A DNA stretch of 5,219 nt. Origin: Microbacteriaceae bacterium. Lineage in GTDB: Bacteria; Actinomycetota; Actinomycetes; Actinomycetales; Microbacteriaceae. Under the pieces are notes generated by a model that saw only the letters and a list, made by a program, of their open reading frames with translations, was not told where the DNA came from and searched no databases. The stretch lies in contig JAODAU010000210.1 in assembly GCA_025463615.1 (NCBI GenBank), positions 1-5,219 on the forward strand. Direction: 5' to 3'. The position numbers and the translations under genes are program-made. Within the stretch, counting starts at the first letter, position 1, and every line of letters starts with the position of its first letter. Shown here one piece after another: positions 1-5,219 of the stretch.

Positions 1-25
1 GCCGCAACGAGCAGGGACGGGAGCA

Positions 26-26
<1 letters not shown>
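1..26 (-). CDS. atpF: ATP synthase F0 subunit b, N-terminal fragment (cut by window edge)
   Basis: An ATG on the minus strand overlaps the atpE stop codon (TAATG) and opens a frame reading MLPSLLVAA before the window ends. Subunit b is the membrane-anchored peripheral stalk of F-type ATP synthase, linking subunit a to the F1 head through delta. Actinobacterial AtpF proteins commonly start with a short hydrophobic stretch of this kind, and atpF is the expected gene after atpE in the atpBEFHAGDC order. Only eight full codons are visible and there is no clear ribosome binding site, so the call rests mainly on gene order and the stop/start overlap. The start could lie further downstream, outside the window. 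Confidence 0.6.
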
Positions 27-1142
<1,116 letters not shown>

Positions 1143-1275
1143 CGCTAACTCCAGAATCGGGGCGTGACAGCACGCGGCGATGAAAAATGGGGGCCGATCT
1201 CCATAACACTATCAAGGTTTTTGCCCCGGCAGAGCCGGTCGAGTGGGCCGGAAAAGCTCAAAGATGGCGTTTCTT
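1143..1275 (-). promoter_or_regulatory. Leader between the AtpI-like gene and atpB: hairpin, A/T-rich segment, short upstream ORF
   Basis: This is the longest gap inside the minus-strand gene run. Read on the minus strand it holds, in order, a perfect 5-base stem with 3-base loop (CCGGC-TCT-GCCGG, 1226-1238), an A/T-rich stretch containing TTGATAGTGTTAT that could supply a -10 box (TAGTGT) but lacks a recognisable -35, and an ATG (1202-1204) opening a 19-codon ORF. That ORF stops with TAG at 1145-1147. GGAG at 1149-1152 lies inside its last codons, 6 bases ahead of the presumed atpB CTG. The hairpin is not followed by a T run, so it does not look like an intrinsic terminator. An internal promoter giving atp genes their own expression is plausible but unproven. 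Confidence 0.35.
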
Positions 1276-1713
1276 TCACGGACGGGGTCCGGAGTCGGGC
1301 AGGTCGCTCACATACGGCTGCCGCGAACGCGCGATGACGACGACATCAACGACGAGAGTGCCGAGCACCGCGACGATCAGGCTGAGGAAGAGCACGATCG
1401 GCTGGATCCACGGCTGGCCGCGCAGCAGGAACACCACGACGAGGAACAGCACGAACTTGAGCAGCCACGCGCCCATCACGATGCCGAAGAACGTGACGTT
1501 GAGCAGGTCGCCCTTCGAGACGCGGGTGGCGATCATCACGCTCGCCGTGGTGATGCCGAGGAAGACGAGCGCGATTGCCGTGCCGATGAGGGCGCTGACC
1601 ACCCCGCGCCCACCCGCGACGAGGTAGCCCACCACGGAGCCGACGACGGCGATGACGGCGGCAAGCACACCCCCGTAGGCCAGGATGCGCTTCATGATGG
1701 GGATGGCGCTCAC
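1276..1713 (-). CDS. AtpI-like small four-helix membrane protein preceding atpB
   Basis: A 145-residue hydrophobic protein with four predicted membrane helices (about residues 10-33, 38-62, 73-97 and 103-128) and a short polar C-terminal tail containing RSRQPY. It occupies the position of AtpI in other atp operons and of Rv1303 in M. tuberculosis. AtpI (UncI) proteins assist c-ring assembly or ion supply in some bacteria. That role is assigned here by position and topology, not by a recognised motif. Basic residues K8/R9 precede helix 1, and a polar loop with R64 and K67-G68-D69 joins helices 2 and 3. The start is GTG at 1711-1713, preceded at 6 bases by AAAGGA (1720-1725) and overlapping the stop of the upstream transferase gene by four bases (GTGA), which suggests translational coupling. 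An ATG six codons later (residue M7) is an alternative start without an equally good ribosome site. Confidence 0.8.
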   Translation of the reverse strand: MSAIPIMKRILAYGGVLAAVIAVVGSVVGYLVAGGRGVVSALIGTAIALVFLGITTASVMIATRVSKGDLLNVTFFGIVMGAWLLKFVLFLVVVFLLRGQPWIQPIVLFLSLIVAVLGTLVVDVVVIARSRQPYVSDLPDSGPRP

Positions 1714-2984
1714 TGGGCGTCCTTTCGAGTGGTAAGGGCGTCGAGCACGGCGGCCTCGTGGTCGCCGGCGTCGGGCTGCCCCGATGACGGGCCGGCGTTC
1801 GCGGCCTCGTCGAGCGGGTCGAAACGGGCGGCGTCGGCATCCGCGGCCGCCTCGGGGGGCGCCGACTGCACGGCCGCCTCGACGGCCTTGCGCCGGGTGA
1901 GCGGCGCGAGCGTGAGCGCGGTGCAGACGATGAGGCCCACCAGCACGAACAGCACGGCCCAGATCGTGGGCACGAACAGTGCGAACAACACGCCGAACGA
2001 GACGACGGCCGTCCAGGCGTAGAACAGCAGCACGGCGTGCACGTCCGAGTGGCCCATGTCGAGCAGGCGGTGGTGGAGGTGCTTGCGGTCGGCGGAGAAC
2101 GGCGACTTGCCGGCGCGCAGGCGGCGCAGGATGGCGAGGCAGAAGTCGAGCAGCGGCACGATCAGGATCGCGAACGGCAGCAGGATCGGGATGAACGCGG
2201 GCACCAGCTGGCGCGAGAACTGGATGGAGGCGACATCCACCGACCCGGTCACGGAGATGGCGGAGGTGGCCATCATGAGGCCCACCAGCATGGAGCCGGC
2301 GTCGCCCATGAACAGCTTGGCCGGGTGCCAGTTGAGCGGCAGGAAGCCCACGCACGCGCCGATCAGGGCCGCGGTGATGAACGACGCGAGGTTGAAGTAC
2401 TCGGTCTGCCCGATCTGGTTGGCCAAGATGTAGCTGTAGACGAAGAACACGCCGTTCGCGATGATCGCGACCCCGGCGACCAGGCCGTCGAGACCGTCGA
2501 TGAAGTTGACCGCGTTCATCACCAGCACCACGGCCAGCACCGTGATGATCAGCCCGGAATACGACGAGAGCTGGATGACGCCGCCCGAGATCGGCAGTGT
2601 GGTGAGCTGCACCCCCTGCCAGGCGAGCAGGAAGGCGGCGAGGATCTGGCCCACCAGCTTGGTGGTCCAGTCCAGGTCCCAGAGGTCGTCGGCCACGCCG
2701 ATCGCCACGACGATGAACGCCGCGCCGAGGATCGCGAGGATCGGCCCCGGTTTCACGAAGATGAGGTGGAACTGCGGCAGCTGCGAGGCAACGGCGAAGG
2801 TGACGAGCATGCCGAGGAACATCGCGATGCCGCCGAGCCGCGGCGTCGGGCGCTTGTGCACATCGCGCTCGCGGATCTTCGGGTACAGCCTGTACTTCAT
2901 CCCCAGCCGCTGGATGAGCACGGACAGGCCGTAGGTGACCCCGGCCGACAGGATGCCGGCCCCCAGGTAGAAGACGAACCTCAC
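1710..2984 (-). CDS. wecA: WecA/TagO-type undecaprenyl-phosphate sugar-1-phosphate transferase (GT4 family)
   Basis: A polytopic membrane enzyme of the polyprenyl-phosphate N-acetylhexosamine-1-phosphate transferase family. It moves a sugar-1-phosphate, usually GlcNAc-1-P from UDP-GlcNAc, onto undecaprenyl (or decaprenyl) phosphate, the first step in making wall polysaccharides such as arabinogalactan-type or teichoic-type polymers. Visible motifs in order are HKRPTPRLGG (43-52), the metal-binding GVADDLWDL with D99/D100, NFIDGLDGL (160-168) with catalytic-loop aspartates, FMGDAGS (225-231), and DRKHLHHRLLDMG (299-311). The last, with its HxHH pattern, separates WecA-type proteins from MraY. 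About ten to eleven membrane helices are apparent. The last 60 or so residues (from 364) are an Ala/Asp/Glu-rich soluble tail that looks unconserved. The 424-residue length is slightly long for the family because of that tail. The GTG start overlaps the stop of the upstream TsaC gene by four bases. The order matches Rv1301-rfe(wecA)-Rv1303. The exact sugar and lipid cannot be decided here. Confidence 0.92.
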   Translation of the reverse strand: MRFVFYLGAGILSAGVTYGLSVLIQRLGMKYRLYPKIRERDVHKRPTPRLGGIAMFLGMLVTFAVASQLPQFHLIFVKPGPILAILGAAFIVVAIGVADDLWDLDWTTKLVGQILAAFLLAWQGVQLTTLPISGGVIQLSSYSGLIITVLAVVLVMNAVNFIDGLDGLVAGVAIIANGVFFVYSYILANQIGQTEYFNLASFITAALIGACVGFLPLNWHPAKLFMGDAGSMLVGLMMATSAISVTGSVDVASIQFSRQLVPAFIPILLPFAILIVPLLDFCLAILRRLRAGKSPFSADRKHLHHRLLDMGHSDVHAVLLFYAWTAVVSFGVLFALFVPTIWAVLFVLVGLIVCTALTLAPLTRRKAVEAAVQSAPPEAAADADAARFDPLDEAANAGPSSGQPDAGDHEAAVLDALTTRKDAQ

Positions 2985-3658
2985 GACGCGCGCACCCTGT
3001 CGATCACGGCCTCGATCGCCTCGTCGGAGATCACGCCGTGCCGCACGATGCGCAGCTCGCCGCCGTCCGCGAGGGCGGTCGCGTCGACGATCGTCGATCC
3101 GGTGCCCGCCTCGTGGCCGGTGTACGCCTCCCCCACGGCGCCGCCATCGAGGTAGACGGAGACCGAGTCGCCGAGCATGGCCTCGGCATCCTGGGCGGTG
3201 GATGCGGCGGTCTGGCCGGTGAGGTTCGCCGAGGAGACCGCGAGGGGCCCGGTCTCACTGAGGAGTTCGAGGGCGAGGCGGTTGTTCGGCATCCGCAGGG
3301 CGACGGTGCCGCGGGTCTCCCCCAGGTCCCACTGCAGGGAAGCACGGGCCTGCAGGATGACGGTGAGCCCGCCCGGCCAGAACTCGGCGACGAGCGCGCG
3401 GACCTCGTCGGGCACCGTCTCGGCGAGCGCGTCGAGGGTGGGGATGCCGGGGATGAGCACCGGCGGCGGCGCCTGCCGGGTGCGGCCCTTGGCATCCAGG
3501 AGCCGCTGCACGGCCTCGGGGCTGAAGGCGTCCGCGGCGAGGCCGTAGACCGTGTCGGTCGGGACGACGACGAGCTCACCGCGGCCGATGGCGACCCTCG
3601 CGAGTCGCATGCCGGTGAGGAGCTCGGTGGGGTCCGAGCAGTCGAAGATCGTCGCCAT
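2981..3658 (-). CDS. L-threonylcarbamoyladenylate synthase (TsaC/Sua5/YrdC family)
   Basis: This cytosolic enzyme condenses threonine, bicarbonate and ATP into threonylcarbamoyl-AMP, the precursor for the universal t6A modification at position 37 of ANN-decoding tRNAs. The 225-residue protein is a single YrdC domain. Landmarks are the strand and loop VVVPTDTVYGLAADAF (30-45), the nucleotide-binding basic segment DAKGRTRQAPPPVLI (55-69) with K57 and R59, FWPGGLTVIL (93-102), GTVALRMPNN (117-126), and the SSAN signature at 142-145 in GPLAVSSANLTG. It lacks the extra C-terminal domain of long Sua5 proteins. ATG 3656-3658 was chosen because the family N-terminus starts about here (ATIFDCSD) and an AGGATGG stretch lies just upstream. 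An in-frame GTG at 3716-3718 would add 20 residues unlike the family and would run into the divergent promoter. It is the first gene of the leftward run, with a GTGA overlap to wecA. Symbols tsaC, sua5 and ywlC are used variably, so none is fixed here. Confidence 0.93.
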   Translation of the reverse strand: MATIFDCSDPTELLTGMRLARVAIGRGELVVVPTDTVYGLAADAFSPEAVQRLLDAKGRTRQAPPPVLIPGIPTLDALAETVPDEVRALVAEFWPGGLTVILQARASLQWDLGETRGTVALRMPNNRLALELLSETGPLAVSSANLTGQTAASTAQDAEAMLGDSVSVYLDGGAVGEAYTGHEAGTGSTIVDATALADGGELRIVRHGVISDEAIEAVIDRVRAS

Positions 3659-3732
3659 GTCGGAAGCCATCCTACTTCGGGCGACCTTGGCAACTTCCTC
3701 TGGGATAATTGGGAACACGCGTTTGGAGCACG
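3659..3732. promoter_or_regulatory. Divergent promoter region between the TsaC gene and the HAD gene pair
   Basis: This 74-base gap must carry the signals for rightward transcription of the HAD pair and probably for leftward transcription of the TsaC-wecA-atp run. On the plus strand GATAAT (3704-3709) matches the -10 consensus at five of six positions. The 17-base-spaced -35 position (GCGACC, 3681-3686) matches weakly. Start of transcription would fall near 3716, giving a leader of about 17 bases with GGAG (3725-3728) before the GTG at 3733. On the minus strand the same A/T patch reads AATTAT, a 4/6 match to a -10 box, and TAGGAT (3669-3674) is another candidate. Neither has a good -35, so the leftward promoter is not located with confidence and may lie inside the first HAD gene. 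Confidence 0.5.
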
Positions 3733-4362
3733 GTGACCCTCTTCTTCTTCGATTTCGACAAGACGCTCTACGCGTACAACTTTCGCAAACGCCTGCCTGA
3801 GCTCAGCCGGCTCACCGGCGTGAGCCAGTACCAGCTCGCCAAGACCTGGTGGGCGGGCGGCTACGAGAAGCGCGCGGAGAGCGGCGAGTGGCGAGACCCG
3901 GCCGACTACTTCGCCGAGTTCGAGCGCGTCACCGGCGCCCACCTCACCCTCGAGGACTACCAGGCCTCCCGCCACCTGGCCAGCACGCCGATCCTGGGCA
4001 GCGTCGACGCGCTGCGCCACGCCGCCACGCTCGGCACGGTGAGCCTGCTCTCGAACAACCCGTCGCCCTTCGCCGCCTCGCTGCCGGTGCTGGCGCCGGA
4101 CGTCTGCGAGATCGTGGGCGAGAACCGGCTCGTGAGCTGCGACCTCGGCGTGCGGAAGCCCGATCCGAGGGCCTACCGGCTCGCCCTGAAGCGCTTCGGT
4201 GTCACCGCCGAGGAGACCTTCTTCGCGGATGATTCGGCCGAGAACATCGCAGGCGCGGTCTCGATCGGCATCACCGGCCACCAGCTCACCTACCTCAACG
4301 GCGTGCCGCAGGTCGAGGCGCTGCGCGACGCCATCGACGCCTTCGCGGGGGCGCACGCGTGA
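3733..4362 (+). CDS. HAD-family hydrolase, first copy of a tandem pair
   Basis: A 209-residue soluble protein of the haloacid dehalogenase superfamily, subfamily I style with a small helical cap between motifs I and II. Motif I is DFDKT with nucleophile D7 and acid/base D9. Motif II is LLSNN with S107. Motif III is VRKPDP with K142. Motif IV is FFADDS with metal ligands D166/D167. The complete motif set predicts an active Mg2+-dependent phosphatase or related hydrolase acting on a small phosphorylated metabolite, but the substrate is not readable. The cap holds an unusual WW pair (39-40). The GTG start at 3733 is preferred because it places motif I seven residues in, as usual, with GGAG four bases upstream. 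An in-frame TTG at 3709 would overlap the -10 box. The gene overlaps its paralog downstream by four bases (GTGA), so the two are co-transcribed and probably translationally coupled. Confidence 0.88.
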   Translation: MTLFFFDFDKTLYAYNFRKRLPELSRLTGVSQYQLAKTWWAGGYEKRAESGEWRDPADYFAEFERVTGAHLTLEDYQASRHLASTPILGSVDALRHAATLGTVSLLSNNPSPFAASLPVLAPDVCEIVGENRLVSCDLGVRKPDPRAYRLALKRFGVTAEETFFADDSAENIAGAVSIGITGHQLTYLNGVPQVEALRDAIDAFAGAHA

Positions 4363-4970
4363 GCCTGCTCTTCATCTTCGACATGGACGACGTGCTCTAC
4401 GACTACGACTGGCGCGTGCGCATGGCCGGCATGACGGACCTCACGGGCCTCTCGCTCGAGCAGCTGCGCGAGCGCTGGTGGAACGACCGCGGCGAGTGGC
4501 GCGCGGAGGCGGGCGGCTTCGCCGACGCCGACGAGTACCTCGCCGCATTCAGCAGCGCGCTCGGCGTGGAGATCGACGAGGCCGAGTGGGTGCGCATCCG
4601 CGGCTCGGCGATGACGCCGTGGGCCGACTCCATCGCCGCCGTCTCCCGCGCGGCGGAGCTCGGGCAGGTCACCCTGCTCACCAACAACGGGCCGCTGGCG
4701 TCGCGGCACCTCGCGACGCTCGCGCCGGACCTCGTGCCGGTGTTCGGCGACCACCTCTTCACGTCGTCGGACTACGGGGCGCGGAAACCCGATCCGCAGG
4801 TCTTCGAGGCGGTGCTGGAGCGCTACGGGGTCGATGCGCACGACGCGTTCTTCGCCGACGACCTGCGCATCAACGTCGAGGGCGCACGGAGCGTGGGGAT
4901 CACCGCGCACCAGTTCCGCGATGCCGCGAGCCTGCTTGCCGCGATCGAGGACTTCGCCGCGACCCGCTGA
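4359..4970 (+). CDS. HAD-family hydrolase, second copy of a tandem pair
   Basis: A 203-residue HAD-superfamily protein, paralogous to the gene just upstream. All four motifs are intact: FDMDDVL with D8 and D10, LLTNN with T108, ARKPDP with K143, and FFADDL with D167/D168. The WW pair in the cap is kept (40-41). Aligned without gaps at an offset of one residue, about 76 of 184 positions are identical to the first copy (hand count, about 41%), with the strongest agreement around the motifs and weakest in the cap (about residues 65-95), which in this family sets substrate choice. Motif I differs (DMDDV against DFDKT). The GTG start overlaps the upstream stop; a G-run at 4347-4351 is a weak ribosome site, so coupling to the first gene is likely. 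The substrate is unknown. The two proteins may act on related substrates or form a heterodimer, which is speculation. Confidence 0.88.
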   Translation: MSLLFIFDMDDVLYDYDWRVRMAGMTDLTGLSLEQLRERWWNDRGEWRAEAGGFADADEYLAAFSSALGVEIDEAEWVRIRGSAMTPWADSIAAVSRAAELGQVTLLTNNGPLASRHLATLAPDLVPVFGDHLFTSSDYGARKPDPQVFEAVLERYGVDAHDAFFADDLRINVEGARSVGITAHQFRDAASLLAAIEDFAATR

Positions 4971-4991
4971 TCCGCTCCCTGGCGAGGGTGC

Positions 4992-5021
4992 TTGACTCCA
5001 TGTCTTTCTTCTGTGTATGGT
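4992..5021 (+). promoter_or_regulatory. Sigma-70-type promoter of the ABC transporter gene
   Basis: The -35 box TTGACT (4992-4997) matches five of six consensus positions and is separated by 18 bases from the -10 box TATGGT (5016-5021), which matches four of six and fits the actinobacterial TANNNT pattern. Predicted initiation is near 5028, giving an untranslated leader of about 60 bases before the ATG. The region is visibly richer in A/T than the surrounding genes. It is the best promoter in the window. Confidence 0.7.
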
Positions 5022-5022
5022 C

Positions 5023-5052
5023 TACGCAATTGAGTGTACGCAATACACACAA
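5023..5052 (+). promoter_or_regulatory. Putative repressor operator: palindrome and direct repeat just after the promoter
   Basis: An imperfect 23-base palindrome spans 5030-5052: left arm TTGAGTGTA (5030-5038), 5-base centre CGCAA, right arm TACACACAA (5044-5052), with eight of nine arm positions pairing. The inner GTGTA/TACAC arms are perfect. The 8-base word TACGCAAT occurs twice, at 5023-5030 and 5037-5044, 14 bases apart. TGTGTAT (5012-5018), overlapping the -10 box, is the reverse complement of ATACACA (5043-5049). Placement at and just after the predicted transcription start suits a TetR-, PadR- or GntR-type repressor controlling the transporter. The regulator itself is not in the window, so the family is a guess. 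Confidence 0.5.
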
Positions 5053-5076
5053 TGTATCTCATAGACAGATTCGTAC

Positions 5077-5081
5077 AGGAG
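5077..5081 (+). promoter_or_regulatory. Ribosome binding site of the ABC transporter gene
   Basis: AGGAG at 5077-5081 lies 6 bases before the ATG at 5088, an ideal Shine-Dalgarno match that fixes the start codon of the truncated ATPase gene. Confidence 0.75.
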
Positions 5082-5087
5082 AACGAC

Positions 5088-5219
5088 ATGCGCAGCACAG
5101 GAGTAATCACCGTGCGCGGCCTCGGCAAGTCATACGGCTCCACCCCCGTGCTCGACGGGGTGGACATCACCGTGACGGAGGGCGAGATCTTCGCCCTGCT
5201 GGGGCCCAACGGGGCGGGC
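5088..5219 (+). CDS. ABC transporter ATP-binding protein, N-terminal fragment (cut by window edge)
   Basis: The first 44 codons of an ABC ATPase. The frame shows the typical opening of the nucleotide-binding domain: strand [11 protein letters not shown] with the A-loop tyrosine Y16, then [18 protein letters not shown], ending in GPNGAG, the first part of the Walker A P-loop (the GKT/S would follow beyond the edge). The [12 protein letters not shown] wording resembles the DrrA-type export ATPases often paired with a DrrB/ABC-2 permease for drug or lipid export, but too little is visible to decide export against another substrate class. The ATG start is supported by AGGAG 6 bases upstream. An apparent repressor operator in its promoter suggests inducible expression, in keeping with an efflux role (inference). 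Confidence 0.88.
   Translation, partial: MRSTGVITVRGLGKSYGSTPVLDGVDITVTEGEIFALLGPNGAG

Noticed and set aside
1226..1238. CCGGC-AGA-GCCGG stem-loop as an intrinsic terminator
   Set aside because: No T run follows it in the minus direction (the next bases are GGCAAAAACC), and it lies between genes expected to be co-transcribed.
1276..2355. Minus-strand open frame of 359 codons that includes the AtpI-like gene
   Set aside because: Only the part from the GTG at 1713 is real; the upstream part runs out of frame through wecA and gives an Arg/Ala/Pro-rich shadow sequence.
2037..3155. Plus-strand open frame of 372 codons opposite wecA and the TsaC gene
   Set aside because: It spans two genes with clear conserved motifs on the minus strand and is itself a charged, His/Asp/Arg-rich string typical of antisense frames in GC-rich DNA.
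3659..3718. N-terminal extension of the TsaC protein from GTG 3716-3718
   Set aside because: The 20 extra residues do not resemble the family N-terminus and the extension would cover the divergent promoter region; ATG 3658 fits better.
3031..4356. Minus-strand open frame of 441 codons across the TsaC gene and the first HAD gene
   Set aside because: It reads antisense to the first HAD gene and in a wrong frame of the TsaC gene; the product is low-complexity Arg/Ser/Pro.
4979..4990. CCCT-GGCG-AGGG inverted repeat after the second HAD gene as a terminator
   Set aside because: The stem is only 4 bases and no T run follows; no convincing terminator is visible between 4971 and 4991.

Overview
The window looks like a high-GC actinobacterial chromosome, most probably Microbacteriaceae or a close relative. 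This rests on the strong G/C third-position bias, the frequent GTG starts, and the gene order threonylcarbamoyl-AMP synthase / WecA-type transferase / small membrane protein / atpB / atpE / atpF. That order is the same as Rv1301-rfe-Rv1303-atpB-atpE-atpF in Mycobacterium tuberculosis. Genus-level assignment is inference.

Minus strand (read right to left, 3658 down to 1): a tightly packed run encodes a TsaC/Sua5/YrdC enzyme for the tRNA t6A modification, a WecA/TagO-type undecaprenyl-phosphate sugar-1-phosphate transferase, a four-helix AtpI-like membrane protein, ATP synthase subunit a, subunit c, and the first codons of subunit b. The first three genes are joined by 4-base GTGA stop/start overlaps. 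A 133-base leader with a hairpin and a short upstream ORF separates the AtpI-like gene from atpB. The conserved N-terminus of AtpB has no ATG, GTG or TTG in frame, and the best start is a CTG placed after a GGAG.

A 74-base divergent intergenic region (3659-3732) separates this run from the plus-strand genes and carries a good -10 box (GATAAT) for the rightward direction.

Plus strand (3733-4970): two overlapping HAD-family hydrolase genes are clearly tandem paralogs. They align without gaps at about 41% identity by hand count, and both keep all four HAD motifs. Their substrate cannot be read from the sequence.

Right end (4971-5219): a more A/T-rich intergenic region holds a convincing sigma-70-type promoter followed by a 23-base imperfect palindrome and a direct repeat, which looks like a repressor operator. 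It precedes the first 44 codons of an ABC-transporter ATPase that resembles the DrrA type and is cut at Walker A by the window edge.

Nothing here amounts to a clearly new biological system. The points most worth a second look are the atpB start and leader, the tandem HAD pair sitting where prfA-hemK is found in the mycobacterial order, and the operator in front of the ABC gene. No tRNA, rRNA, CRISPR array or mobile element was recognised.
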